Below are positions 11,721 through 23,875 of a stretch of 64,000 nucleotides of DNA, in pieces. The notes beneath the pieces were generated by a model. That model was not told where the DNA came from, did not search any database, and saw only the letters and a list, made by a program, of their open reading frames with translations. Numbering within the stretch: the first letter of the stretch is position 1; every line of letters begins with the position of its first letter. Origin of the DNA: Spodoptera frugiperda (taxonomy: Eukaryota > Arthropoda > Insecta > Lepidoptera > Noctuidae); contig NC_064224.1 of NCBI RefSeq assembly GCF_023101765.2, positions 6,590,103-6,654,102 on the forward strand. The letters run 5' to 3'. The translations under genes were made by a program, and so were the position numbers.

Positions 11721-13019
11721 GGGAACGTAAACTTTGCCTAGATACTAAACGTCTGTTTATAAATGACAAGGACACGGACTAAGAGTCCGTGGAGAATAAA
11801 TGTAAATAAACTTATAAAAAAACGTCTATTTAGAGGTACATAAAAAATCCAATCAGATGTAACTTAGACAGATGTAGGAACATTTTAGGTATACCTAACC
11901 ACGACTTAGTAACAAAACACAAGATGACATAATACTAGAAGAAAACAACAAAATAATAACATATCCGCCTTACATGGTACATAGAAATATAGACCGAAAA
12001 AGCCAATAATTACGGACCATTTTCCCATCAAGTGGTCAATCAGGTTCTCCGGGAACCTTGAAGTGGTCTCGATAGCCATCGAAATGGTAGGGTTGTGACT
12101 TGAAGTGGCAAACAGAAGATAATTTGCCACATTGTGTCATACAAAATACATCGTTATTGCCAATACATAAGATTCATTATTGTAAGAATTTGTAATAAGG
12201 GTTCTGACTACTCATGAAATGTAATATGGAAATGTAAATGCTTTGCTTGTTTGTTTAGTATAAGTAAGTAGGTTTGATTTCCTGGTTTGTCGTACTGGAT
12301 TTTTCTAGTTTTTTATGGCAATGCGGACAGTTTTCTGGGAACGTTCCCCAGTAACAGTGATGCGGACAAGTACGTTGACGCCTAATGGAAGACTTTTTGT
12401 TTTTTTAAATATTTTTTTCTTTGCTTTACCGCCGTACTCAGAGTCATAAAATTTTTATTCAACCCACTCCTTAGCAATTGTTTTCGGAATAAAATCGTTA
12501 TTAAGGAATTGTTTAAGTAGGCATTAAATGTCTTAAATTTTAGTAAGTTGAACATATTTATTTACTAATTATTAAAGTTTTTATTTCATGTAGATTTATA
12601 GTAATAGTTGTTTCGTGAATAATTTGTTTTCAATGAAAAACATTTAGTTTTGTCCCACAGGTACCTACTATTGATTAGTTCATCGCTCTTCGCTTAGTAC
12701 TGGAGCTTGTAAACGTCATATAAACCCGTCGATAAAAATCAACCTAAAATGGTCCCGAAATATGAAACGTTGCAAACTTTTAATGAAAAAAAGAAGCTAC
12801 GTAAGTGAAAATGTTTATATAGATCTAAAAACAGTATGATAAATGATCTATTTAAACTTCAATCATCACTCAAAAGTTGTTTTCGTAGAACATCAAACTC
12901 TTTCGTTAAAAGTTATTATGTTAAACTATACCTACATTATGTAAGTATTATTTTTATTCGATTCATAATATGAGTTTAGTTGCAAGGAAAGCTTGATATT
13001 ATCTAACATTTTTATTACA
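11721..13019. other. AT-rich sequence without a recognisable gene
   Basis: No repeat found elsewhere in the window and no convincing exon. It could hold an unseen 5' UTR exon of the cyclase. Confidence 0.5.
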
Positions 13020-13190
13020 TAAAGTTGAAGAGTTTGTTTATTTGTTTGTAAGGGCTAACCTCTGGAACTAGTGCTTCGATTTTTTTAAATAGTTTGTGTT
13101 GGATAGTCCATTTATCGAGGAAGGTTATAAAACATCGCCCTACGGTTAAAAGGAACGAGCAGAGTGGATGAATCCGCTCTCGAGTAGTAC
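13020..13190 (+). mobile_element. Helitron relic
   Basis: AAAGTTGAAGAGTTTGTTTA, GTGTTGGATAGTCCATTTAT and CGAGGAAGGTTATAAAACAT: same family as 8136-8326 in the other orientation. The 3' end is unclear. Confidence 0.6.
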
Positions 13191-13455
13191 TTCGTTTAAA
13201 CCAAAAAGTTCACATTATTATCAGTAGCAACAAAGCCGAAAACGTTCGTTCAAGGTTGTGAAATATTACTATTTCAGACCATACTCAGATAAGTTATAAA
13301 TTTTACAGTTGGATCATACCTAAATCGAAATTATAATCTCTCTATTATTTCTTAGTAAGAATTACCAAGAAAATAAACCAATATAACAAACATAACGTAA
13401 AAATTAAGCACCAGCAGCCATTTTCCAACAACATCTTCAACTCTCAACTGTACTG

Positions 13456-13605
13456 TAGTACGAGTATAATGAGATCGAAACGACAGCGCGGTAGGCGCTC
13501 CAATTGCTCGGTTCATTCGCGCCGGCCAATCAGAGCGCCGAGCGCGGTTTCGTTTCGTTTTCGTTTAACGTAAAGCAAACTCGTACTAAGGGCACAGTTA
13601 TGGGA
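13456..13605. mobile_element. MITE with CCAAT-type boxes
   Basis: GAGATCGAAACGACAGCGCG, GCCGGCCAATCAGAGCGCCG and CGTAAAGCAAACTCGTACTA. Family of three in the window. Confidence 0.72.
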
Positions 13606-14099
13606 ACAGAAACACTTGGCGAAGTGAATATTACCCTTACTTACCATATTCGTACAAAAAATATACGGTACCATTCTAAAAATGTGCGGATGTAAAATTC
13701 CTTTGTTTTTCTGCAAGTGGTAAGAGGGAGGGGGGTGAGTGCTGTGAGAGGCTTTTTCAGCATATGGTCTTACTATAGTGAATGTTGTTCGCATAACCTT
13801 GCACGTATTTTTGCCACAATATAATATAAGAGAAGGGATACTGGTAAAAAATGTATTATAGTAGCTACTAGTTTCCAGATTGGTGGGTTTGTGATTTTCC
13901 TCTAGCATTTGAGGAGAAAACCAAGACTTGGGAATGTGGAATTCATACCAAATTAGAACCACATCAGTACATATATTGGCACCAGGTACTCTAAATAAAC
14001 TAGTTTCAAAGACCCCATTGTACAACCCCCTTTTCGGCACTCTAGAAGAAAAACCATAACCACTGCTGTATACCATATATTGATATTCGTATGATAAAT

Positions 14100-14296
14100 A
14101 ATGTGTTTATCCATCAACTCAAAACATTCCACAGTAAAACTATGGAATGAGCTGTCATCGATGGTATTGTGGAACCCATTCGACCTTCAAACCTTCAAGG
14201 AAAGAGCGTACTCCTTTTTAAAAGGCTGGCAACGCAACTGTGGCCGCTTACCATCAGGTGACACGTCTGTTCGTATGCCCCCTATTCCATAAAAAT
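14100..14296 (+). pseudogene. 3' end of a jockey/CR1-type LINE
   Basis: Encodes the last residues of a reverse transcriptase (VKLWNELSSM, FDLQTFKERAYSFLKG), followed by CGCTTACCATCAGGTGA and GCCCCCTATTCCATAAAA, a common lepidopteran LINE 3' end. Family call by resemblance of the C terminus. Confidence 0.6.
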
Positions 14297-14776
14297 AAAC
14301 TCCTGACTAAGAGGTATTATGATGGCGATACTAAATAATAATGAAACTAAAGAATGTTATCAGTATCACAAACACCATTTCAATTATGTTTTCTATCAAG
14401 TTCCAATTAAGATGGCCGCCGTCTCAACCAATTAGAACTAAGGTATTCCGAGGATAGCTAATAAAACGTAGATCATTTGTTTTTAGCATTCCTAACATAG
14501 CTGAAGTAATATCGCATTAGATTACAGAACGATAAGGTTTATTGTCAATTGTCTAGCAATTATTATTTGAGTGAAATAGTGGTTTTTATTGGGTTATTAA
14601 AGGTCGAATGTGTTTGGTCAATTAAGTCCAGTGGTAATAGTGTTTAATTTTGAAAGTTGTAGTTCATAAGTACTTAGTCATTGTAGTGATAAGTTTCTGT
14701 GAATGCTGAATAACTTTTTTATACTCGCAATTCAGTTTGCGTAATTATTAATTTATTGTTTTTTCATATTTTGGAA

Positions 14777-14832
14777 AATTAATGGACGGGAGTTACAGAG
14801 AATACAGTCTCTGTAACTCCCGTCCATTAATT
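14777..14832. repeat. Perfect 25-bp hairpin
   Basis: Arms AATTAATGGACGGGAGTTAC... pair without mismatch over 25 bases around ATACAG. A LINE tail lies 40 bases to the right. Confidence 0.92.
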
Positions 14833-14871
14833 GAATTCGGTTTTTTGTTATTGAAAAACCTACCATTATCC

Positions 14872-15058
14872 CTTTTTTTTTGAGTGGGGAAAATCATCCA
14901 ATGACTTCCCTTGTCTTGTGCGAGGAAGTGTCAGACTCTTACTGACTAAATCCCACTCCGTTCCTACTATGGACTTTCAAGCCGGAACCCCGGTAAACTC
15001 GCTAGGTAGTACCTAAACAGCTCCAGATCAGACATGAGAATAACTGGGCCCCATCTAT
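14872..15058 (-). mobile_element. LINE 3' end, including part of the 3' UTR before the tail unit
   Basis: The T run at 14872 marks the A tail. The copy extends past the tail unit to a diverged CATCAGCCCTACTGGGCCCC region, so this is a LINE truncation, not just the short unit. Confidence 0.78.
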
Positions 15059-15353
15059 GGTATTACCTTGGAGATTTAAATGGTAACTAAAACAAAACTA
15101 AACTCCACAAGTTCCTATCATTTGACTACTATTTAATGGCGTCTAACACTTAATATTCTCATCAAATACCACCATCAACTATCAGTCACTTTGATATGCC
15201 TAATGCAAAAGTTATAAGTCCAAACTAGTTGTAATTGAGTTTTCCAAGTCACAAGATACTCTAGAAGTCAATATCAAAGTCAAACTAATAATTTTACATT
15301 TTACACTAAAATTATTGTCAATGGGAACACTTGGAACTTTATCCAAATACCTA

Positions 15354-15678
15354 GGGTGTTTTTCCACCAGAGATTTGCTATGTAGCTATACTACGAAGAT
15401 GTAATAGCTTAGTTGTGAATCTATGAGACCTTTACCACTGATATTAAGCTATTTAGCGGTGTGATAAGATGTGCTGTGAAGAAAGCTGTGCGAGAAAGAT
15501 GCGTAACTCGAGTATGCGATTTATTGATAATAGGAATGCCATGCATAATACTCATCCTTAGCAAGCATTCATAACACGCATCTTTCCATATAAAAAAAAA
15601 AACATATCTTAGCTGACTCCGTTTCCACCAGTGCAAAGCTAGGTGTACCAATGAATATGATTGGTAGAAAAGCACCCT
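15354..15678. mobile_element. MITE, TTTTCCACCAGAGAT family
   Basis: Ends AGGGTGTTTTTCCACCAGAG and GGTAGAAAAGCACCCT are inverted. Inner blocks (AGCTGTGCGAGAAAGATGCG, ACTCCGTTTCCACCAGTGC) recur in the copies at 23.9, 27.25 and 48.1 kb. Confidence 0.8.
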
Positions 15679-16130
15679 TAGTCATACTCAAGCCAAACGA
15701 TGACAGCATATAAAAGTACTCTTATCCGTCTAATTTCTACAATTAATTTTCAACGTTATGCATTTAGCATAAAGATTAAAATACCTAAATCTGTTAAGGG
15801 TAGCTTGATGTGCCAGTGTGCTGAAAGTGTCATAAGACAGATTTAAATAATATTCCAAAAAGGTTGGTTGTTAAATCTAAAATTTCTTAGTTACCGGAAA
15901 ACTTCCAATGGTCCTAACCAAGGTCCTAGCATTCAAGCGAACGATTTTCTCAACAACTTTTAGGATCAAAATAACTTTCTTTTAGTTTTTGGCGAAAATT
16001 GTTTTACTGTTTTAACTTTGAAAGTTTTGCTTTTTATTTTACTTTTGACTTTGACCAAAGAAAATTCAATCCTGAAATACTTAAGATATTCTGAACTTCT
16101 CATCAATATCTACAACTATTCGGTGAGCTT

Positions 16131-16235
16131 GGTAGCTCTGGATCAAGCATCAGCCCTACTGGGCCCATCTGTGGTGGTCTGATGGCTCTTTGATACGCGC
16201 GCGGATGCGACGTGCCATATGGCTACTATGCTACG
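16131..16235 (-). mobile_element. Fragment of the LINE 3' UTR, tail missing
   Basis: Matches the 21.5-kb copy (ATCAGCCCTACTGGGCCCAT, GTGGTCTGATGGCTCTTTGA) but lacks the A-tail half. Confidence 0.75.
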
Positions 16236-16764
16236 TATGTATAGGTTACATATCGATGTGGAGCTTTTAATTTTACCTCTTATTTGCAAGCAAATCTAAA
16301 AATAGTCACAAACAACACAAACTCACCTTAGTCGTTCCAATTCCAAAGTGCAAAGAGTTCAACCACCTTACGACTCCAAAAAAAAAACGAAAGTAAAGGA
16401 AATACCAGAATATTCTTCTACAATAAAAACTATAAAGTTTTGCATCTACCAACATTCTTCCTATTCGCCCACTCGATTTTAAATCGAGGATTGAATCGAA
16501 TATGTTTGTTTACACAATTGGCTACATTGCCGCACTTCAAAGTCGATAAATATTGACTGGGACGGCAGTGACGACAAACGATCACGATTGCTCCGGTAAA
16601 CCGATTAATTTCGAAATATTTCATGGATATAATATCGAGTATATTGAAACGTATATAAACTTTTATGTCATTTATAAAGAATAGCGTTGTTAGTCGTGGT
16701 ATATAGAAACATAACTACATGTATATCTTGTGAATTGGAATCTTTGATAAAGAAAATATTATCA

Positions 16765-16860
16765 AAAACATCCTGTAAAAAAACCAAGTCTCGCATTTTA
16801 GTTTTTCTACCGTAAAACGTTGTGATATCCATGTAATATCAAATCGGTTACTTAATGTAC
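16765..16860. mobile_element. Single arm related to foldback element A
   Basis: TCAAAAACATCCTGT, CCAAGTCTCGCA and CCATGTAATATCAAATCGG match the outer half of element A's arm. The partner arm is missing. Confidence 0.7.
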
Positions 16861-17514
16861 TTTCTGCCTTATGTATCTTGTGAATTGGAACTTAAGATAA
16901 ACAAAATACTACTTTAATATCGAAGCAGCAGGAGTTATATTACAAAAACGGCGTCTATGGCGTCCAATAAATATTAAAAAGTGGGCATTGTGTGTATACA
17001 ATACCCACTTTGTTATGGGCTTTTATGGGTTCCATGTAATAATGCCATACGAGCTTCAAGAGTTTCATTCTATATTCCATAGTATCCATATCATTGAAAA
17101 TGAATGGTATAAATCCAATACCGTTTTTAAAGAACAGTACTCTAATTCGCGCCCCAGGTACAAATAGAAAACAATAATTTAGATTTAGAGAGAACTCAAT
17201 TTAGGTTCCAATTATTGTTTTCCAAATAGTTAGTAGAAGAGAAATATACAAATACAGGGATCTATGATGGTACGGTATCAAATATCTAATCAGTTTACTC
17301 CCACGTTTCCTAGAAACTGAACTCTAACGTTAACGTTCGCTTCAAGGGTAAAATTCAATTTAGAAAATATTATCATGAACGGGATCGTCGAATTATTTCC
17401 GCTTTTGTTGGAATGTACCAAATTAATGTCTGTGAAATCGGACGAAAGAGCATTTTAATATTATATTTACTACGTTTTTATATGTATACTTAGTTAAATT
17501 TTGATTATATATTT

Positions 17515-17795
17515 TTGTGTGAAAAGTAGGTTATTCCTGTTTTTAGATAGATTTCATAGGGCTGAAATTGTGTTATGATAACAAGCACGAATGGGCCGGC
17601 TCGACCGGAGTGAAACAACGCTTGCGTTGTATGAGTGAGGTTACTGGAAGCCCAATTAAGCCCATAGCCAAAGTCCATCCCAATCTCCGATTTCCCAAGA
17701 ACCCTTAAATGTCTAACCCCGAAAAAGCCGGCAACACACTTGTAACGCCTCTGGAGTTTCGGGTGTCCATAGGCGCATTCATAATTACATAAAAC
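17515..17795 (-). mobile_element. Retroelement 3' fragment, minus strand
   Basis: CGGCTCGACCGGAGTGAAAC, AACGCTTGCGTTGTATGAGT, CCGGCAACACACTTGTAACG and GTTTCGGGTGTCCATAGGCG form the LINE/SINE 3' block also seen at 25985 and 49868. The parent family is uncertain. Confidence 0.65.
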
Positions 17796-18532
17796 CATTG
17801 ATATATTTTAGTAACTATTACATATGTCTTCTTTTATAACTCAGTCCACAGCATAGTACACACAATGTCACATATTAGGTACGTAATATAATTTCTTTGC
17901 CTTCTGTTTATAGTAAACAAGTTCTCCAGATACCATTATTACAAATAAGAACAATTCTTTTGTTTGTTTGTGATAAATTGGGTTGACTATTCTCAGAACG
18001 CTCTGAAAAGCTATCTTATACCAATATCCCTACAAAATCGAGAGCTACTCGAGAAAAAGCCTTTCAAATTACACTCGAACAAAGCCACAAACGCAAAACT
18101 AGTGTTGTATATATTACGCCATTTATTTCCCCCATTTCTGGACGTATCATAACAAAGTGAATTACTGATAATCTAATAAACTAGCGAGGTACCTCGTATT
18201 GTCCGTACATCGTTCCAACTTGAGGTAATAAAATATCGAGTAGATAGTTATCGATATCGATACTAACAAGCCACTAACGAGGTCCCAGCCCTGCTCTCAG
18301 ATGTATCTCGTAAACTATATTATATTTCAATTTAATAGGACAACAATATCTATGTCTTATTATATTTTAGAGTTCCTTTAAAGATTGATGTTGCTGATTT
18401 ATTTACACGAGTAGTTAAACACGTTATATGTGTGTAGCTATGCTAATCATAATTTCACCCAAAAGCTATAATAAGTCATGTTTGTAGTAACAAAGTTATT
18501 CAAAACTCTATAGATGCTACGTCTAAGTTGCT

Positions 18533-18778
18533 CCCGTGCATACGGCGCGTCGCGTTTTGCGCCTTTAGGTGCCATCAGACCACTACAGATGGGGTCCATT
18601 AGAGCTGTTGCCTGATCCGGAGCTGCGGACTACCTAGCGAGTTCACCGGGGCTCCGGCTCGAAAAGCAGGAGTAGGAACGGAGTGATTTTTTGTCAGTAA
18701 GAGTCTGACACTGCCTCTCATCTTACCGAAGGCGGAAGAAGTAATTAGACAGATAGATATTCCCCCTTCAAAAAAAAA
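18533..18778 (+). mobile_element. LINE 3' end
   Basis: Starts in the 3' UTR (ATACGGCGCGTCGCGTTTTG), passes GCCATCAGACCACTACAGAT and the GGAGCTGCGGACTACCTAGC unit and ends in nine A residues. Confidence 0.85.
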
Positions 18779-19377
18779 TCTAATTTGCTAACACAATTAA
18801 ATGATTGGAGACCTTGGAGTGCGCTTGCCTATAAGTATTGTTAAGCTTTTCACACCCTTTCGAACAAAGTAATTGATATTAATTATGTTAAACGTACCTA
18901 TAATTTCCCTAAAACGCTTACTTATGTACGCACATTGTGATTTAATTACGAAATTGTTACCACGTCTTCATTCAAAGCGGAAATATGGTACTTAACTGTA
19001 TATTATTTATGCTTTAAATTATTTATAATCTTAGCTGTTTATTTTCATACTTTAACCAGGATATAACTTAAAACTTCTAATAATTCTTGGGCAATTATTA
19101 AATTATAACTAGTATCGTCAGAATTTAAAATCGTAACTTAAATTGTAGGAAGGAAACAAAGAAAGAAACTTTTCTATTTATTTATTGCAGTTAGCTTTGG
19201 TAGTAACAACTAGATATTAAGTACTTTAGACGTAATAATAATAAATTGATAGCAAGAAAAACAGTTACTAAGCTGTTCACTTTTTAAGACTTACATGATC
19301 AAGAGCCAATCTTTGGTGAATTATCCTGATAAAGTGAAATTTTGACCAGTATGTCATAATTGAATACAACTTTTATT

Positions 19378-19495
19378 AATTATTATGTTTTTCGGCTTAC
19401 TCTCGTATATTGGCCGATAATTTGACAAGGAACTCAACTAGTTTCAAGCCATGTTAGAGGCTCATATTCCTGAGAAGCTGTGAAACACGACTTTT
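19378..19495. mobile_element. One-armed relative of the 32.8-kb MITE
   Basis: TTATTATGTTTTTCGGCTTA, TTTGACAAGGAACTCAACTA and GTTTCAAGCCATGTTAGAGG match; the right arm is lost. Confidence 0.65.
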
Positions 19496-19765
19496 ATTAT
19501 TGGAAATCACAACAACACCTCTTTTAATAGAGCAAACCGTCCATCATAGTGCGACGTGGATACACTAAAATAGCAATACTATTTGTAGGTCTCAAGCATT
19601 AGCAATCATCATAAATTAATTGCCTACAGATAACCTAGACCTTTCACTCAAAATATTAGTAATTGCCGATAACCTTATTTTTGGTTCCATTTATCAATCA
19701 ATCCATATTTAATCGAAACTACTTTATTACTATTCAAATTCAAGATAATTTAACCACTTAATTGA

Positions 19766-20022
19766 CTGCCACGTTGGCCAAGTGCCGGGTTTCGGGTTCG
19801 ATTTTCGGGTCGGGCGAAATATTGGTGGGATTTTCCCAGATTTTCAAAAATTTCTTAGTAGTAACACGGAATCTGTAAATGTGCCCGGTATATGGCAATA
19901 GGCTCACCACCTAAATACATGGGACTTATAAATTGTGTAAAGTGGGGGTACATTATACAGTGTCATTACGTACCATAATGTGCACCTCTGCCTACCCCTT
20001 CGGTGATAAAAGGCGCAACGAT
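19766..20022 (+). mobile_element. tRNA-derived SINE
   Basis: ACGTTGGCCAAGTG head, GGGTTCGATTTTCGGGTC B box, CTTAGTAGTAACACGGAATC and ATATGGCAATAGGCTCACCA body, and CTACCCCTTCGGTGATAAAA end. Confidence 0.85.
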
Positions 20023-20422
20023 TTAAAATAAAATAATATAACCAAATATAACTAATATTAGAACATCCATAAAATATTCATAATCTTAATTAGAATTGTT
20101 ATTATCTTCATTAGCTCAAAACTTTTAGGACTAGAGTTCATAAAACTGTGTAATTAGGAAGGTTAGAGTAATAATTTGGTAATTAGCCAGAAGTTACAAG
20201 GCTTCAGTGTCTGAAGTACGACGAAATCTATTCAGTACCATTTGGTTGTATGAAAGAATTAACATCAACAACCTATTACAGTGTCCTGGTCGATTTTGGG
20301 CCTCTACTCTCTCTACTCTAGAGGATTTACCAAAATGTCTTCGCTTGGCCGACGAATTCCATTCCGTCATTTCAATAGCATCAAAATTTGCCAATAATCG
20401 CTCTACTAAGCTGAAAATAAAG

Positions 20423-20662
20423 CTGCGGACTACCTAGCGGGTTACCGGGGTTCCGGCCGGTGGTTTTTAGTCAGTAAGAGCCTGACACTCCCTCTCGCTT
20501 TGGCCAAGGCGGAAACGTCATTGGATGACTTACACCACCTAAAGAGAAAAGCTGACAAGAAAATCGACTAGACGCTTGTCTATGTATACCGTCTGATACA
20601 TCCTCTCACCTCGCCCAGGGCGGGAGAAACAATTTGATGATTATCCGCTCGCAAAAAAAAAC
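20423..20662 (+). mobile_element. Two LINE tail fragments side by side
   Basis: The first runs from GCTGCGGACTACCTAGCGGG to about 20540, with an internal deletion. The second, 20586-20662, holds only the CCTCGCCCAGGGCGGGAGAA to A-run end. Confidence 0.75.
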
Positions 20663-21008
20663 TGAAAAGAAAATCGGCCATGATTGTCTATACCTAACTG
20701 TCTGTCTGTTTCAATACATTACCTAGGTATCGACAATTTACAAATTACGCTAACAATTTACAGCCTGAAACCGCCGAGTCGTGCCGATGGGCGTTACACA
20801 AACGCCAGTGAAAGAACAAATAACATTGGGCATTGGACAGTAGTGCCAATATTTACAAACATTTGATACGGGTTCATGGAACCTATTTATAACACTCATA
20901 CATAGTAATTTCTATTTGTAACAAACCAACTGATCCGGCAAACTATCGTTTTGAAATTAACTAATGTAATGAAGTGGAATAATTGTGTATCTACATTATT
21001 TTGTTTTA

Positions 21009-21204
21009 TCATCATCATCAGCCTAGGTATAAGGCCACTGCTGACCAAATCCTCTTATCATACGGAGAAAGTTTGAGCATTAATCACCACGCTTGCTCAG
21101 TGCGGGTTGGCGACTTCGAATTTACAATTAGAAATTATATGCCCCGGTTTTCTCACTATGTTTTCCTTCACCGTTTGTCAGGGGTGTCTAAATAATCTTA
21201 GACC
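21009..21204 (-). mobile_element. Second SINE family, head missing
   Basis: CATCATCATCAGCCTAGGTA, CGGAGAAAGTTTGAGCATTA, CAATTAGAAATTATATGCCC, ending at CTAAATAATCTTAGACC. The tRNA-like part is absent. Confidence 0.78.
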
Positions 21205-21307
21205 GTATAATTTTTCACAAATAATCGGTCTAGACGTTTTCCAGTTTCAGCGATACTAACGCAGAACAATTGAGAATCCAGAGGGGTGTGAAAGCTGCGG
21301 ACTGCCT

Positions 21308-22381
21308 TTTTTTTTTTCAGGGGGGAAAATCATCCAATGACTTCTCTCGCCAGGGCAAAGCGAGAGGGAGTGTCAGACTCTTACTGACTAAAAACCACCC
21401 CGTTCCTTCTCCTGCTTTTCGAGCCGGAGCCCCGGTAAACCCGCTAGGTAGTCCGCAGCTCCGGATTAAGCATCAGCCCTACTGGGCCCCATTTGTGGTG
21501 GTCTGATGGCTCTTTGAGGCGCGCGCGGAACGCAACGCGCCGCACGCACGGGTCTGGTTCTGGTCGGGCGGCGAGCTACCCTTGCTCGCCGTCCGCAGAC
21601 CCGCACTTACGGTGGCCGGAGATCGTCACGCGATCCCCGACGCCCGGAGTGTCCTTCGCGTCGGCTGGGGCGTGAGGAAGTTCGTTCCCTCACGCGTCCC
21701 GCCTCCTCCTTAGCTAGCATAACTGCTTCGCAGAAGGAGGAGACGGCATTCCAGTCCCCCTCGCTCCGCACCATGGCCTGAACCAAAGCCGGACGCGAGA
21801 GGTCGCCGTCGCCGATCACTTCCCTGAGGGCACGGCGGTGTTCAGCCCACGCAGGGCAGACCGCAACCGTGTGTTCCACCGTGTCCTCCGGGCGGCCTTC
21901 GCAGTGATGACACCCGGGCGTTTCCTCCCGCCCAATCAAAAACAGGAACCTTCCGAAACTCCCATGTCCGGTAAGCACCTGCGTCAGGCGGTAGGTGAGG
22001 ACGCCATGGCGCCTCTCTAGCCACTCCTCAAAGAGGGGACTTACCGCTGCAATGACAGCGAGCCCAGCCCTCGGTTGCGACAGTCGTTGCTGCCAATCCG
22101 CCATGAGATCGCGCCGGAGCTCGTCCCGCCACGCACTAATCTGGCGCGGCAGCGGAGTTTCGCCCCGGCGACGCGCGTCGGCGCACAAACTAAAGACGCG
22201 CGCGAGCACTTTCGCCTCCAGATCCCACGGTGGTAATCCGGCAAGGAGGTTCGCCGCCTCCCCGGAGATCGTGCGATATCCACGGATCACCCGGATGGCC
22301 ATGACCCTCTGGGACGTGAACAGCGTCCGAGTTGGCCGCCGCATCAAGTTCGGTGCCCACACAGGGGCGCCGTAGAGGGCC
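21308..22381 (-). mobile_element. 5'-truncated R1-clade non-LTR retrotransposon
   Basis: Minus-strand 3' end of a LINE: the A tail (T run at 21308) is at the left. It is bounded by the 16-base target duplication AAGCTGCGGACTGCCT (21292-21307 and 22382-22397), so the element broke off at 22381 during insertion. The interior is GC-rich, unlike the AT-rich surroundings. The target was an older copy of the same family's tail on the + strand. Confidence 0.9.
21607..22380 (-). pseudogene. C-terminal part of LINE ORF2 (reverse transcriptase), truncated
   Basis: Open for about 258 codons to a natural stop, but lacking the endonuclease and reverse-transcriptase domains. It shows the post-RT region (MAIRVIRGYRTISGEAANLL, GLPPWDLEA) and a Cys-His zinc knuckle (CHHCEGRPEDTVEHTVAVC), as in R1-clade ORF2 proteins such as those of Bombyx. 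It has no start of its own, so it is not expected to act as a gene. Confidence 0.85.
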
Positions 22382-22445
22382 AAGCTGCGGACTGCCTAGC
22401 GGATTAGCGAAACTCTGGCTCGAAGCAGGAGTAGGAACGGGGTTA
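22382..22445 (+). mobile_element. Right half of the older LINE tail split by the LINE insertion
   Basis: Reads AGCTGCGGACTGCCTAGCGG and continues to GAGTAGGAACGGGG. The matching left half is the short piece at 21292-21307. Truncated on the right. Confidence 0.8.
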
Positions 22446-23295
22446 AAAAGAAGAGTGCAGTGAAAAGAGTGAAAGAGAGTGCTTCCGTAGCAGGTTTTTA
22501 TTGACAATTATATTTTAGGGACAAGCAAATTTAACTTAATACCTAATAAAGGCAATAAATTAAGCTTATTTTAATTACGTGAAGGAGTCAACCCAACAGA
22601 CAGAGGTTTTACAAAGGACATACATCAGTATGCGTTGTCATTTTAATTAGGTATAGAAAGAAGAAAGAAAGAAAAACAGTTTATTTGCACCGATAAAAAA
22701 TAATAAACATAAATAATTAGTATGAAAAATAAACATAAAAGTATTCACGGTGTAAAAAGACCAGTATTCAGCTTAAATGCCGTGAACCGTATGAGTTTTG
22801 TTTTACCTTTAGTTATTAGCTCAATGTTTATCAACCACTTCGTATAATAATATAATATACTTACTAGATTATTGGTATGGCAGCTAAAAGACATGTCCCA
22901 CTTCTACGTGACACGTATTCAATTTCCGTGCGCGACAAATATTTGGTATGTAGGTACGTCATGTTGCTTTTACCCGAAAAGCTTGCAGTTTTTTCTTTAC
23001 TATGAGAACAATAAAATATAATCTATCTGTCCGTTGTCTGAAGTTCAATGTCCGGCTCAAACAAATTTTATTATTAATAGGTTTTTGAAAACTAAGCAAA
23101 AGATTGGACATTTAATGCAACATAATAAGCTACATTCAACGTATTAAAAAGTTTGAAAACTTGATGGAATCGTGTTTCACATCAAACTGTTTCACGTATT
23201 ACACACAAGAATATTACTTATTCTAATGTAAACTAACTTTTAAGTTAACTTCTGCTTACACTCTTTTAGTAATGAGAATGATGTTATACGATTAT

Positions 23296-23490
23296 CCACA
23301 ACTGGCGACTCCGGCGCGGTTTCGCCAGCTCTGCTCGGCTACTATTGATAATAGACCAATGTTTTATAGCCTATAACCTTCCCCGATAAGTGGACTATTC
23401 AACACAAAAATAATCATTACTTGCGACCAGTAGTTTTGGAGATTAGCACGTTGAAACAAACTAACTCTTCAGTTTTAGGTAAGCTATATT
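23296..23490 (-). mobile_element. Helitron relic, minus strand
   Basis: GCGCGGTTTCGCCAGCTCTG, TTTTATAGCCTATAACCTTC, GCGACCAGTAGTTTTGGAGA; same family as 8136-8326. Confidence 0.62.
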
Positions 23491-23875
23491 AAAAAAATCA
23501 CCAAGCAACCCTTATTTACTCTAAAACTAGAAACTTAATTAAAAAATTAAATAAGCAATTTACTTGGTATAAAAGAACAATTATACGGAGGTTGGTTTAA
23601 ATGAAATTAAATCTAACCAGTATACATAATTAACCAGCTCATTAAAATGTAAACTAGGGTATAACTTACTTTATTTCTCTACGTTTAAACTAAACTGGCG
23701 GTCAGTTCATTTAAACGGTCTAACTACTAGCTATTGATTTTAAATTAACTGTGGCTTATGCAATTGCTGAACGAAAGCTTTTGGCTTCGAAACCAAAGCT
23801 GGATAAAGTTAAACTAGATTTTTGGGAATACTCAACTAATGTACACTGGACTGATTAAGTCAAATCGGCACAGCC

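Noticed and set aside
13513..14076. 187-codon open frame on the minus strand
   Set aside because: No domain I recognise, no start context, overlaps the CCAAT MITE at 13.5 kb; the composition is like translated AT-rich non-coding DNA.
21995..22375. Plus-strand open frames over the LINE
   Set aside because: GC-rich antisense of the ORF2 fragment, which has the clear zinc-knuckle and RT C-terminal motifs on the minus strand.
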